Positions 13,754-22,577 of a stretch of DNA of 64,000 bases are shown piece by piece. How positions within the stretch are numbered: the stretch's first letter is position 1; each line of letters begins with the position of its first letter. The stretch is taken from the NCBI RefSeq assembly GCF_006539565.1, contig NZ_BJNG01000026.1:62001-126000 (forward strand). The letters run 5' to 3'. The translations under genes were made by a program, and so were the position numbers. This stretch comes from Pseudonocardia hydrocarbonoxydans. GTDB taxonomy: Bacteria; Actinomycetota; Actinomycetes; Mycobacteriales; Pseudonocardiaceae. The notes under the pieces were generated by a model. That model did no database searches. It was not told the DNA's origin and was given only the letters and a program-made list of their open reading frames with translations.

Positions 13754-13790
13754 AGCCGCGCTCCGTCCGGTATGGACGGATTCCGCGGCT
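13754..13790 (-). promoter_or_regulatory. Stem-loop in the amtB 5' leader
   Basis: Nested inverted repeat: outer arms 13754-13760 / 13784-13790 (7 bp) and inner arms 13762-13768 / 13774-13780 (7 bp) with a 5-nt loop. It lies between the predicted promoter and the ribosome binding site of amtB. It could be an attenuator, an mRNA-stability element or a regulator target; no known riboswitch class was recognised. Confidence 0.5.
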
Positions 13791-13797
13791 GGTGCGG

Positions 13798-13803
13798 GAA
13801 CTA
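13798..13803 (-). promoter_or_regulatory. Candidate -10 (TAGTTC) for amtB
   Basis: The hexamer TAGTTC lies 12 bp downstream of the nearest GlnR-like half-site, the usual arrangement for activation. It is a weak match to TANNNT. Confidence 0.3.
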
Positions 13804-13815
13804 TCGAATCGGCGT

Positions 13816-13874
13816 GTTTCCGGCACCCTCCACCGGTGTTTCCGGAAGGTGAACGAGGGGCCCGGGCGGGTTAC
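13816..13874 (-). promoter_or_regulatory. GlnR-like operator array upstream of amtB
   Basis: On the minus strand TTCAC (13849-13853), GAAAC (13838-13842) and GAAAC (13816-13820) lie in exact 11- and 22-bp register, with a poor 5-mer at the intervening position. A further GTAAC (13870-13874) is 21 bp upstream. This fits the gTnAc-n6-GaAAc pattern reported for GlnR, which activates amtB-glnK in Streptomyces. Confidence 0.6.
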
Positions 13875-13889
13875 ATCCGGATGACGCGG

Positions 13890-15515
13890 TCAGCGCAGCA
13901 GGGCGTCGACGTAGGCCGCGGGCTCGAAGGGGGCCAGGTCGTCGGCCCCCTCGCCCAGGCCCACGAGCTTCACCGGGACCCCCAGCTCGCGCTGCACCCG
14001 GAACACGATGCCGCCCTTGGCCGTGCCGTCGAGCTTGGTCAGCACGATGCCGGTGACCTTGACGACGTCGCCGAACACCCGGGCCTGGGTGAGCCCGTTC
14101 TGGCCGGTGGTGGCGTCGAGGACGAGCAGCACCTCGTCGACCTCGGCCTGGCGCGTGACGACCCGCTTGATCTTGTCCAGCTCGTCCATCAGGCCGGTCT
14201 TGGTGTGCAGGCGGCCCGCGGTGTCGAGCAGCACGACGTCGGCGCTCTCGGTGGTGCCCTGCTTCACCGCGTCGAAGGCGACGCTCGCCGGGTCGGCGCC
14301 CTCCGGCCCGCGCACGACGGTGGCTCCCGCGCGCTCGCCCCAGGTGACGAGCTGCTCGGCGGCGGCGGCGCGGAAGGTGTCGGCCGCGCCGAGCACCACC
14401 CGGTGGCCGCCCGCGACCAGCACGCGGGCCAGCTTGCCCGTGGTCGTGGTCTTGCCCGTGCCGTTGACCCCGACGACCAGCAGCACCGCGGGCCGCCCGT
14501 CGTGCGGGAGGGCGCGGACCGAGCGGTCGAGCTCGGGCCGCAGCGCCGCGGTGAGGACGTCGTGCAGCAGCTGCCGCGCCTGCTCGGCCGTGCGGACGCC
14601 GCGGGCGGCCAGCTCGGTGCGCAGGGTGTCGACCAGCTCGGCGGTGGTCTCGGGGCCGAGGTCGGCCTGCAGCAGCGTGGCCTCGACGTCCTCCCAGGAC
14701 TCCTCGTCCAGCTCCCCCGCCCCGAGCAGGCCCAGCAGGCCCTGCCCGAACCCGGAGCGGGAGCGGGCCAGGCGGCCGCGCAGGCGCTCCAGGCGGCCGC
14801 CGGGCGGTGCGATCTCCTCGACGAGGGCCGGCGGCGCGGCGGGGGCCGAACCGTTCGTGGACGGTGCGACGTCGCGGGGCGGCGCCGCCTCGGCGGGCGG
14901 GGCGGACGGGGCGGGCTCGGCGGGCGGGGCGGGCTCGGCCGGCGGGGCCGACTCACGCGGTGGGGCGTCGGCTGCGGGCGAAGCGGTGTCGACCGGCGGG
15001 GCCCCTGCGGCGGGCGGGGCTGCGGGCGGGGCGGCCTCGCGTGGCGGGGCCTCGGCGGGCGGGGCCCCGTCGGCGGGCGGGGCGGGCTCGACCGGCGGGG
15101 CGGGCTCGACCCGGGGCGCCTCCTCGACGGGAGATGCGGGCTCGACCGGCGGGGCGGCGTCGTCGACGGCCGGGGTCGCGCCGCCCGCGTCGGACGCGGG
15201 CGGGGCGGGGGTGGTGTCGGGTGGCGTGCTGTCGGGGGGCGTGCTGCCGGGGAGCGTGGTGTCGCCGTGCCGCGGGCGCCCGGGGGCCTGCGGCGGGGTG
15301 GCGGCCCCGGTGCCCGGGGCGAAGGAGAAGCCCCCGCCCGCCTGGTAGGTACCCCCGCGGCGGGGCGGGGCGGACGGGTCGTCGCGCCGCTCCAGCTCCT
15401 CGGCCTGGCGCAGGCTGATCCGCCGCCGGCTGCGCAGGACCAGTCCCGCGACGAGGGCGACGAGCAGCACGGCCACGACGACCGCGACGACGATCCACAA
15501 GGTCTCCGGGGTCAC
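13890..15515 (-). CDS. ftsY: SRP receptor FtsY
   Basis: Membrane-associated GTPase receptor for the SRP. 541 residues: an N-terminal membrane anchor (about residues 6-28), a low-complexity Pro/Ala/Glu-rich region of about 180 residues with irregular repeats, then the NG domain from about residue 235. G-motifs are intact: NGTGKTTTTGKLA, DTAGRLHTKTG and TKLDGTAKGG. The start is GTG. It follows smc by 36 nt on the same strand, in the conserved smc-ftsY order, and pairs functionally with ffh at 3728-5248. Confidence 0.96.
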   Translation of the reverse strand: MTPETLWIVVAVVVAVLLVALVAGLVLRSRRRISLRQAEELERRDDPSAPPRRGGTYQAGGGFSFAPGTGAATPPQAPGRPRHGDTTLPGSTPPDSTPPDTTPAPPASDAGGATPAVDDAAPPVEPASPVEEAPRVEPAPPVEPAPPADGAPPAEAPPREAAPPAAPPAAGAPPVDTASPAADAPPRESAPPAEPAPPAEPAPSAPPAEAAPPRDVAPSTNGSAPAAPPALVEEIAPPGGRLERLRGRLARSRSGFGQGLLGLLGAGELDEESWEDVEATLLQADLGPETTAELVDTLRTELAARGVRTAEQARQLLHDVLTAALRPELDRSVRALPHDGRPAVLLVVGVNGTGKTTTTGKLARVLVAGGHRVVLGAADTFRAAAAEQLVTWGERAGATVVRGPEGADPASVAFDAVKQGTTESADVVLLDTAGRLHTKTGLMDELDKIKRVVTRQAEVDEVLLVLDATTGQNGLTQARVFGDVVKVTGIVLTKLDGTAKGGIVFRVQRELGVPVKLVGLGEGADDLAPFEPAAYVDALLR

Positions 15516-15551
15516 CGGACCACCCTGTCATGCCCCGCCGACGGGCGTCGC

Positions 15552-18500
15552 TCAGGAGGCGGGCCGCAGCCGCTGGCTGATCACCGTGGTGATGCCGTCG
15601 CCGCGCATGGCGACGCCGTACAGCGCGTCCGCGACCTCCATCGTCGGCTTCTGGTGGGTGATGACGATGAGCTGGCTCGTCGCGCGCAGCTCCTCCATGA
15701 GGCTGATCAGCCGGCGCAGGTTGACGTCGTCGAGGGCCGCCTCGATCTCGTCGAGGATGTAGAACGGCGACGGGCGGGCGCGGAAGATCGCGACCAGCAG
15801 CGCCATCGCCGTCAGCGAGCGCTCGCCGCCCGAGAGCAGCGACAGCCGCTTCACCTTCTTGCCGGGCGGGCGGGCCTCCACCTCGACACCGGTGGTGAGC
15901 ATGTCCTCGGGGTCGGTGAGCACCAGCCGGCCCTCGCCGCCGGGGAACAGGGTGTCGAACACGATCGCGAACTCGCGCGCCACGTCCTCGTAGGCCTGCG
16001 CGAACACCTCGAGGATCTTGTCGTCGACCTCGCGGACGACGGTGAGCAGGTCGCGCCGGGTGTTCTTCAGGTCCTCCAGCTGCGTCGACAGGAAGCGGTA
16101 GCGCTCCTCCAGTGCGGCGAACTCCTCCAGCGCGAGGGGGTTGACGCGGCCGAGCAGCGCGAGGTCCTTCTCCGCCCGCGAGGCCCGGCGCTCCTGGGTG
16201 GCGCGGTCGTAGGGCATCGCGGGGGGCGCGCTGACGTCCTCGCCCCGCTCGCGCGCCGCCTCGTACTCCGCGGTCTCGGCGAGCGAGGCCGGGACGGGGA
16301 CGTCGGGCCCGTACTCGGCGACCAGGTCCTCGACGCCCAGGCCGTGGTCGGCGAGGACCTTCTCCGTCAGCTGCTCCAGCCGCAGCCGCGACTGGGCGCG
16401 CAGCACCTCGTCGCGGTGGACGCTGTCGGTGAGCTTCTCCATCAGCGCGGTCAGCCGCTGCGCGGTGAGCCGGGCCTCGCCCAGCTCGCGCTCACGGGCG
16501 TCGCGGGCGGCGGCCGCGGCGTCGCGCTCGGTGGCGGCCGCGGCCAGCGAGCCCGCGATCCGCGCGCACGCCGTCTCCCCCGCCTCGACGACGAGCGCCG
16601 CCACCGCGGCCCCGCGCTCGCGCGCCTCCCGCGCGGCGGCCGCCCGCTGCCGCGCCAGCCGCTCCGACGACGCCTGGCGGCGCAGCGACTCCGCCCGCCC
16701 CGAGATCGCCCGCGCCCGTTCCTCGGCCGTGCGCAGCGAGAGCCGGGCGTCGACCTCGGAGGACCGGGCCGACTCCAGCGCGTCGGCGGCGGCGTCGCGC
16801 AGCTCGGTGTCGGGTTCGTCGTCGACCGGCTCGTCCTCGGCGATCGCGAGCTGCTGCTCGGCGGCCTCCAGCGCGAGCAGTGCCTCGGAGCGGCGGGACT
16901 CGACCGTGTCGCGCCGCTCACGCAGCCGCTGCGCCTCCGCCGCGGCCGAGCGCACCGCCTGCTCCATCCGCCCCAGCTGCGCGGACGCCGCCGACCGGCG
17001 CCGCTCGGCCTCGTCCGCGGCCTGCCGCGCCGCCTCGACGTCGGCCAGCCGCGCCGCCTCCTCCGCCCGAGCCCCCTCCAGCGCCGGGTGCAGCCGGGCG
17101 AGCTCCTGCTCGACCCGGTCGCGCGCGTCGGCGGCCTCGGTGACGGCGGCCTGGACGTCCAGTGCGCTGGTCGCCGTGCCCGACCCGCCGGACGCCCGGG
17201 CGGGCGCGAGCACGTCGCCCTCGGCGGTGACGGCGGTCAGCGCCGGGTCTGCGGCGACCACGGCGGCGGCGTCGTCGAGGGAGTCGACGAGCACGACGCC
17301 GTCGAGCAGCCGCCGCACGGCGGCCCCGGCCGCCCCGTCGGCGGAGACCCCGTCGGCCACCCACCGCGCCGTTGCAGGAAGGCCACCTTCATGCAACCTT
17401 GCTGCGGGAAGGTGGCCTTCCTGCAGTTCGGGGGACGGGCCCACCACCAGCGCCGCCCGCCCCTCGTCGCGGGTGCGGAGCAGGCGAAGGGCGGCCACCG
17501 CGGACTCCGCGTCGGCCACCGCCACGGCGTCGGCCAGCTCCCCCAGCACCGCGGCGACCGCGGTGCGGGCCCACGGCTCCACCGCCACCAGGCCGGGAAC
17601 CGTGCCGAGCACGCCGTCCTCGTCGAGCAGCGTGGCGGAGCCGTCCCGGCGCGCGAGCCCGACCGACAGCGCGTCGACCCGGGCCCGCCAGTGCGCGCGC
17701 TGCTGCTCGGCCGCGCGCTCCTGCGCCACCAGCTCGGCGACGCGCCGCCGCGCCCCGTCGTGCGCCTCGGCCGCACCGGCCCGGCGCTGCTCCAGCTCGG
17801 CGGGCACGTCACCCGGGTCGACGGCGTCACCCGCGGCGTCCAGCTCGGTTTGCGCCGCCGCCGTGCGCGCCTCGGCCTCGGCGAGGGCGTCGGAGAGGCG
17901 CTCGATCTCGTCGGCGGTGGCGGCGGCGGTGCTGCGCATCGCCTCGGCGCGACCGGCGAGGGTGGCCAGCCCGGCGCGCCGGTCGGCCAGCGCCCGCACC
18001 GCGGCCCGGTGGGCGCGCTCGGCGGCCTGCAGCGTCCGCTCGTGCTCGGCGCGGGTCTCCAGCAGCTCGGCGAGCAGACCCCGGGCCTCGGTGACGGCCG
18101 CGACGAGCTCGTCCTCCTGCTCGGCGACGGCGTCGGCCTCGGCGTCGAGCTGGTCGGGATCGCGCCCGGGCGCCCGCTCCTGCGCCGACGCGGCGAGGTG
18201 GCGGCCTCGTTCCTGCGCGAGCCGGACGGTGCCGGAGAGGCGCTCGGCCAGTGCCGAGAGCCGGTACCAGGTGTCCTGCGCGGCGGCCAGGCGCGGGGCG
18301 TCGGCGGCCAGCGCGGACTCCAGCCGCTCCTGCTCCACCCGCGCGACGGACAGCTGCTCCTCGACCTCCGCGCGGCGGGCCCGGGCCGCGGACTCGTCGG
18401 CCTCCTCGCGGGCCAGCGCGTCGCGCAGGGTCACGAGGTCGTCGGCGGACAGGCGCAGGCGGGCGTCGCGCAGGTCGGCCTGCACGCTCTGGGCCTTGCG

Positions 18501-19136
18501 CGCGATCTCGGCCTGGCGGCCCAGCGGCTTGAGCTGGCGGCGCAGCTCGGCCGTCAGGTCGGTGAGGCGGGTGAGGTTGGCCTGCATCGCGTCGAGCTTG
18601 CGGAGCGCCTTCTCCTTACGCTTGCGGTGCTTGAGGACGCCCGCGGCCTCCTCGATGTAGGCGCGGCGGTCCTCGGGCTTGCTCTGCAGCACCGAGTCGA
18701 GCTGGCCCTGCCCGACGATGACGTGCATCTCGCGGCCGATGCCCGAGTCCGAGAGCAGCTCCTGGATGTCGAGCAGCCGGCAGTGCGCGCCGTTGATCTC
18801 GTACTCGCCCGCGCCGTCGCGGAACATCCGCCGCGTGATCGAGACCTCGGAGTACTCGATGGGCAGCGCCCCGTCGGAGTTGTCGATCGTCAGCGTCACC
18901 TCGGCGCGGCCCAGGGGCGCCCGGCCGGACGTCCCGGCGAAGATGACGTCCTCCATCTTGCCGCCGCGCAGCGCCTTCGCCCCCTGCTCGCCGAGCACCC
19001 AGCTGATGGCGTCGACGACGTTGGACTTGCCCGAGCCGTTGGGGCCCACCACGCAGGTGATCCCCGGCTCCAGGCGCAGCGTCGTCGCCGAGGCGAAGGA
19101 CTTGAAGCCCTTCAGCGTCAGGCTCTTGAGGTGCAC
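15552..19136 (-). CDS. smc: Chromosome segregation protein SMC
   Basis: 1194-residue ATPase of the SMC-ScpAB complex that organises and segregates the chromosome. The N-terminal Walker A is GPNGSGKSN (about 32-40). Two long coiled coils flank a hinge (about 505-675). The C-terminus has the signature LSGGE and Walker B FYILDEIEAALDD. GGGAGAG lies before the GTG start and TAGGCT (minus strand, 19161-19166) 24 nt upstream is a likely -10. Oddity: about 18 residues of the hinge region (about 571-588) are encoded by a perfect 18-bp inverted repeat, which looks like an in-frame palindromic insertion. Confidence 0.97.
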   Translation of the reverse strand: MHLKSLTLKGFKSFASATTLRLEPGITCVVGPNGSGKSNVVDAISWVLGEQGAKALRGGKMEDVIFAGTSGRAPLGRAEVTLTIDNSDGALPIEYSEVSITRRMFRDGAGEYEINGAHCRLLDIQELLSDSGIGREMHVIVGQGQLDSVLQSKPEDRRAYIEEAAGVLKHRKRKEKALRKLDAMQANLTRLTDLTAELRRQLKPLGRQAEIARKAQSVQADLRDARLRLSADDLVTLRDALAREEADESAARARRAEVEEQLSVARVEQERLESALAADAPRLAAAQDTWYRLSALAERLSGTVRLAQERGRHLAASAQERAPGRDPDQLDAEADAVAEQEDELVAAVTEARGLLAELLETRAEHERTLQAAERAHRAAVRALADRRAGLATLAGRAEAMRSTAAATADEIERLSDALAEAEARTAAAQTELDAAGDAVDPGDVPAELEQRRAGAAEAHDGARRRVAELVAQERAAEQQRAHWRARVDALSVGLARRDGSATLLDEDGVLGTVPGLVAVEPWARTAVAAVLGELADAVAVADAESAVAALRLLRTRDEGRAALVVGPSPELQEGHLPAARLHEGGLPATARWVADGVSADGAAGAAVRRLLDGVVLVDSLDDAAAVVAADPALTAVTAEGDVLAPARASGGSGTATSALDVQAAVTEAADARDRVEQELARLHPALEGARAEEAARLADVEAARQAADEAERRRSAASAQLGRMEQAVRSAAAEAQRLRERRDTVESRRSEALLALEAAEQQLAIAEDEPVDDEPDTELRDAAADALESARSSEVDARLSLRTAEERARAISGRAESLRRQASSERLARQRAAAAREARERGAAVAALVVEAGETACARIAGSLAAAATERDAAAAARDARERELGEARLTAQRLTALMEKLTDSVHRDEVLRAQSRLRLEQLTEKVLADHGLGVEDLVAEYGPDVPVPASLAETAEYEAARERGEDVSAPPAMPYDRATQERRASRAEKDLALLGRVNPLALEEFAALEERYRFLSTQLEDLKNTRRDLLTVVREVDDKILEVFAQAYEDVAREFAIVFDTLFPGGEGRLVLTDPEDMLTTGVEVEARPPGKKVKRLSLLSGGERSLTAMALLVAIFRARPSPFYILDEIEAALDDVNLRRLISLMEELRATSQLIVITHQKPTMEVADALYGVAMRGDGITTVISQRLRPAS
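17373..17425. repeat. Perfect 18-bp inverted repeat inside smc (REP-like palindrome)
   Basis: Arms 17373-17390 and 17408-17425 are exact reverse complements with a 17-nt spacer. Each arm together with its flank is also a near-palindrome centred on AAGGCCACCTT or its complement. The element stays in frame in smc and encodes QEGHLPAARLHEGGLPA in the hinge. It resembles a mobile intergenic palindrome that landed in a permissive coding site. Confidence 0.85.
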
Positions 19137-19160
19137 GGCTCTCCCGTTCGGCGGGTCCGC

Positions 19161-19166
19161 AGCCTA
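19161..19166 (-). promoter_or_regulatory. -10 element TAGGCT for smc
   Basis: Minus-strand TAGGCT located 24 nt upstream of the smc GTG, overlapping the MFS gene stop. A Shine-Dalgarno GGGAG lies between, so this is a leadered transcript. Confidence 0.45.
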
Positions 19167-20441
19167 ACGACCGGGCCGGGACCCCCCGCGCGCCCCTCGC
19201 CCCGCACCGAGCAGGACGGTGGCCAGCAGCGCCACCGCGACGACCGCGACCGAGGTGCCCAGCACCCCGTACCCGGCGACGGCGACGAGCACCCCGGCGA
19301 GGACGCCCCCGACCGCTCCGGCGACGTTCATCGCGACGTCGGACAGGCCCTGCACCCGCGGCCGGTCCGCGAGCGGCACCGCGTCGGTGAGCAGGGCCGA
19401 CCCGGCGACCAGCGCCGCGGACCAGCCCAGACCGAGCGCGATCAGCCCGACGGTCAGCGACCCGTGGTCGGTGGGGGCCGCGGGCCCCGCGACCAGGCCC
19501 GCCGCGACGAGCAGCGCCGCGCCCACGGCGAGGACCGGCCGACGGCCCCAGCGGTCGGCGAGCGCCCCGAACACCGGGCTCAGCACGTACATGCCCGCGA
19601 CGTGCAGGCTGATCACCAGCCCGACCACCGACACCGACGCCCCGCCGTGGTCCATGTGCACCGGCGTCAGCGACATCAGCCCGACCATCAGCAGGTGCGA
19701 CACGGCGATCGCCCCGATCGCCAGCAGCGCCGCCGGGTGCTCCCGCGCCGCGGCCCAGGCGCTGCGGGCCGGGACCGCGGGCGCGGTGGCGGGCGCGGCT
19801 GCCGCCTCCCGTTCGCGGGCGAGCAGCAGCGGGTCGGGCCGCAACCCCGCCCCGACGACGAGCGCCGCCACCGCGAACGCCACCGTGGCCAGCAGGAACG
19901 GGCCGGTCCGCGGCTCCATCCCGATCGCCTCGGCCACCGTCTGCATCGGGCCCGCGAGGTTGGGGCCGGCGACCGCGCCCACCGTGACCGCCCAGACCAC
20001 GACGGCCAGCGCGCGGGCCCGGGCGCCGGGCTCGGCCAGGTCGGTGGCGGCGAACCGGGCCGCGAGCCCCGCCGCCGACGCCGCGCCGAAGGGCACCAGC
20101 GCGGCCAGCAGCAGCGGCCAGCTGCCGATCGCCAGCGCGCCGACGGCCCCGGCCGCGCCCACCGCGCCCGCGCCGTAGCCCAGCACCAGCGCAGGGCGCC
20201 GTCCGGACCGCGCGGCGAGCCGGGAGACCGGCAGCGCGGCGAGCGCGGTGCCGACGACCATCGCGGTGAGGGCCGCACCGCCGACGACGTCGGACCCCGA
20301 CAGGTCCGCGGCGCTCAGGCTCGCCAGCGCGATGCCCGTGGCCACCCCCACCCCGCCGAGCACCTGCGCGACGACGAGCACCCCCACGATCCGCCGCTGC
20401 AGGACGGCTGTGTCGATGGTCGGTCGTCCCGTCGTGGTCAC
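19164..20441 (-). CDS. MFS transporter
   Basis: Major facilitator superfamily permease of about 425 residues with 12 predicted membrane segments, the first being GVLVVAQVLGGVGVATG. A central cytoplasmic loop of about 35 residues follows segment 6. The MFS loop motif appears as SRLAARSGRRPAL between segments 2 and 3 and DRWGRRPVL in the second half. The substrate is unknown; the profile is drug-efflux-like. I prefer GTG at 20441 (VTTTGRP); GTG at 20474, 6 nt after the acyP stop, would add 11 residues. It lies between acyP and smc and may be read through from acyP. Confidence 0.83.
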   Translation of the reverse strand: MTTTGRPTIDTAVLQRRIVGVLVVAQVLGGVGVATGIALASLSAADLSGSDVVGGAALTAMVVGTALAALPVSRLAARSGRRPALVLGYGAGAVGAAGAVGALAIGSWPLLLAALVPFGAASAAGLAARFAATDLAEPGARARALAVVVWAVTVGAVAGPNLAGPMQTVAEAIGMEPRTGPFLLATVAFAVAALVVGAGLRPDPLLLAREREAAAAPATAPAVPARSAWAAAREHPAALLAIGAIAVSHLLMVGLMSLTPVHMDHGGASVSVVGLVISLHVAGMYVLSPVFGALADRWGRRPVLAVGAALLVAAGLVAGPAAPTDHGSLTVGLIALGLGWSAALVAGSALLTDAVPLADRPRVQGLSDVAMNVAGAVGGVLAGVLVAVAGYGVLGTSVAVVAVALLATVLLGAGRGARGGSRPGR

Positions 20442-20480
20442 CGGGACATCGTGACCGTGCAGGGCCCGGCGCACCAGGTC

Positions 20481-20771
20481 TCAGGCCTCGACGAACCCGT
20501 CGAACCCGCCCCTCGCCTCGCCCCACTGCTCGACGACCTCGTCGACGCGCCCGGGCGTCCGGTCGCCGCGCAGCAGCGCGAGCAACCGTTCACAGCCGCG
20601 ACGGTCACCCTCCGCGATCACGGCGACACGGCCGTCGCGCAGGTTGCGGGCCTCGCCGACGAGCTGGAGCTCCCGCGCCCGGCAGCGGGTCCACCACCGG
20701 AACCCGACCCCCTGGACGTGGCCGTGGACCCAGGCGGTGAGCCGGATGGTGGAATCGGTGTTGGTGCTCAC
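20481..20771 (-). CDS. acyP: Acylphosphatase
   Basis: 96-residue enzyme that hydrolyses acyl phosphates. The active-site signature VQGVGFRWW supplies the catalytic Arg, and NLRDGRV supplies the catalytic Asn. The position upstream of smc matches Rv2922A of M. tuberculosis. The GTG start is preceded by a minus-strand TAACCT 9 nt upstream that overlaps the -10 of the divergent CAP gene, so both promoters share the same few bases. Confidence 0.94.
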   Translation of the reverse strand: MSTNTDSTIRLTAWVHGHVQGVGFRWWTRCRARELQLVGEARNLRDGRVAVIAEGDRRGCERLLALLRGDRTPGRVDEVVEQWGEARGGFDGFVEA

Positions 20772-20779
20772 AAGGCTGC

Positions 20780-20786
20780 TAGGTTA
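20780..20786. promoter_or_regulatory. Overlapping divergent -10 elements for CAP gene and acyP
   Basis: The heptamer TAGGTTA reads TAGGTT on the plus strand, 7 nt before the CAP GTG, and TAACCT on the minus strand, 9 nt before the acyP GTG. The two start codons are only 21 bp apart, so polymerase can serve only one at a time. Confidence 0.5.
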
Positions 20787-20792
20787 CCCGCC

Positions 20793-21470
20793 GTGATCAG
20801 CCTCCGGCGTCGCACGGCTCCCCTGCTCGCCGGGCTCGCCGCCGGCGCGGTCGTGATGGGCACCGTCGTCGCCCTCGCCCCGCCCGCCGCGCTGCCCGAC
20901 GCCGTCGACACCGCGCTCGGCACGCCGCTGGTCGCCCCCGCGCCGGCCCCCACCCCCGCCCCGCGGCCCCGGCGCACGATCGTGCCGTTCCCGGTCGTGC
21001 CGACGAGGATCCCCGCGCCGACCACCTCCCCGGCCCCGACGACCACCGCGACCCCGACCCCGACCCCGGAGCCCGAGCCGACTCCCGGACCTGAGCCGGA
21101 CCGCGGGCCCGCGACGCAGGTCGTGGAGCTGACCAACGCCGAGCGCGCCGACGCCGGCTGCGAGCCCCTCGCCACCGACGCCCGCCTCGCCGCGGCCGCA
21201 CAGGGCCACGCGGAGGACATGGCGGCGCAGGGCTACTTCGACCACGTCAGCCGCGACGGGCGCCGGTTCGACGACCGGATCAGCGCGGAGGGCCACCCCG
21301 CGCCGGGCGGGGAGAACATCGCGCGCGGCCAGCGGAGCGCGGCCGAGGTCGTCGAGGCGTGGATGAACTCCCCCGGCCACCGCCGCAACATCCTGGACTG
21401 CGACTTCGCCACCATCGGCGTCGGCCACACCCCCGACGGCGACCACTGGGTGCAGAACTTCGGCCGCTGA
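20793..21470 (+). CDS. Secreted CAP-domain (SCP-like) protein
   Basis: 225 residues. The N-terminal RRR followed by a hydrophobic stretch (about residues 9-30) is a signal peptide or anchor. Next comes a Pro/Thr-rich linker (about 45-95) and a CAP domain from ELTNAERADAGC. CAP motifs GYFDHVSRDG, GENIARGQ and WMNSPGHRRNIL, with its conserved His and Glu residues, are present, plus two Cys that may bridge. Bacterial CAP proteins are extracellular with poorly defined function. The GTG at 20793 fits the signal peptide and lies 7 nt after TAGGTT. It overlaps nothing and is followed by corA. Confidence 0.87.
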   Translation: MISLRRRTAPLLAGLAAGAVVMGTVVALAPPAALPDAVDTALGTPLVAPAPAPTPAPRPRRTIVPFPVVPTRIPAPTTSPAPTTTATPTPTPEPEPTPGPEPDRGPATQVVELTNAERADAGCEPLATDARLAAAAQGHAEDMAAQGYFDHVSRDGRRFDDRISAEGHPAPGGENIARGQRSAAEVVEAWMNSPGHRRNILDCDFATIGVGHTPDGDHWVQNFGR

Positions 21471-21482
21471 TCCCCCCACGGT

Positions 21483-21488
21483 TAGGCT
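21483..21488 (+). promoter_or_regulatory. Candidate -10 TAGGCT for corA
   Basis: TAGGCT 54 nt before the corA ATG, just after the CAP gene stop. The leader of about 47 nt carries the Shine-Dalgarno GAGG. No -35 was identified. Confidence 0.35.
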
Positions 21489-21542
21489 CTGCCGGGGGCG
21501 CGCGGCGGGCGCGACCGGCCCCGACCGGAACGAGGTGACGCG

Positions 21543-22577
21543 ATGTCCGTCGTCGACAACGCCATCTACGTCGACGGCAGGCGCGCGGTGGAGCCGACCT
21601 CGCTCGACCACACCTTCGAGGAGCTCAAGGCCTGCCCCTCCGACGGGCACAGCTTCTGCTGGATCGGCATGCTGCGGCCCGGCGAGGCCGAGGTGCAGGC
21701 CGTCGCCGAGGAGTTCGACCTGCACGGTCTCGCCGTCGAGGACACCGTCACCGCCCACCAGCGGCCCAAGCTGGAGCGCTACGGCGACCTGCTGTTCGTG
21801 GTGCTGCGCCCGGCTCGCTACGTCGACCGCGACGAGGTCGTCGAGATCGGCGAGGTGCACCTGTTCGTCGGGACGGACTTCGTGATCACGGTGCGGCACG
21901 CCGAGGAGCCCGATCTCGGCGCGGTCCGCAAGCGGCTGGAGGCCGATCCCGGCCTGCTCGAGCACGGGCCCTACGCCGTGCTCTACGCGGTGCTGGACAA
22001 GGTCGTCGACGACTACGCCCCCGTCCTGGACGGGCTGCAGGACGACATCGACGAGATCGAGGTGCAGGTCTTCGGCGGCGATCCCGGCGTCTCGCGGCGC
22101 ATCTACACCCTGACCCGCGAGGTGATCGAGTTCCAGCGGGCCGTCGAGCCGCTGGAGACGCTGTTCGTCGAGCTGCGCGAGCGGCTCAAGGAGAAGGCCG
22201 GTCCGTCGGACCTGGAGCTGCGGCGGGCCCTGCGCGACGTCGCCGACCACGCCACCCGCGTCATGGAGCGCATCGACGGCTTCCGCACGCTGCTCACCAA
22301 CATCCTCACCGTCAACGCCGCGCTGGTCGGGCAGCGGCAGAACGACGAGATGGCCCGCATGACGCAGGCGGGCTACGACCAGAACGAGCAGGTCAAGCGC
22401 ATCTCGTCGTGGGCGGCCATCCTGTTCGCGCCCACGCTCGTCGCCTCGATATACGGCATGAACTTCGACGTCATGCCCGAGCTGCACTGGGCGCTGGGCT
22501 ACCCGTTCGCGGTGGGCCTGATGGTGCTGCTGGGGCTGGGGCTGTACCTGAGCTTCAAGCGCCGCGGGTGGCTGTGA
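21543..22577 (+). CDS. corA: Magnesium/cobalt transport protein CorA
   Basis: 344-residue CorA channel for Mg2+ (also Co2+/Ni2+). A long cytoplasmic N-terminal domain is followed by two C-terminal membrane helices; the selectivity motif YGMNF ends helix 1 and the Glu-containing periplasmic loop MPELHW follows. The C-terminus is basic (SFKRRGW), as expected. GAGGTGACGCG upstream of the ATG contains the ribosome binding site. Its last 23 nt overlap the end of the convergent mutM gene. Confidence 0.95.
   Translation: MSVVDNAIYVDGRRAVEPTSLDHTFEELKACPSDGHSFCWIGMLRPGEAEVQAVAEEFDLHGLAVEDTVTAHQRPKLERYGDLLFVVLRPARYVDRDEVVEIGEVHLFVGTDFVITVRHAEEPDLGAVRKRLEADPGLLEHGPYAVLYAVLDKVVDDYAPVLDGLQDDIDEIEVQVFGGDPGVSRRIYTLTREVIEFQRAVEPLETLFVELRERLKEKAGPSDLELRRALRDVADHATRVMERIDGFRTLLTNILTVNAALVGQRQNDEMARMTQAGYDQNEQVKRISSWAAILFAPTLVASIYGMNFDVMPELHWALGYPFAVGLMVLLGLGLYLSFKRRGWL

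Noticed and set aside
13836..21470. A plus-strand open frame of over 2,500 codons across ftsY, smc and acyP
   Set aside because: It is antisense to well-supported genes and results from very high GC; only its last 225 codons (CAP protein) are real.
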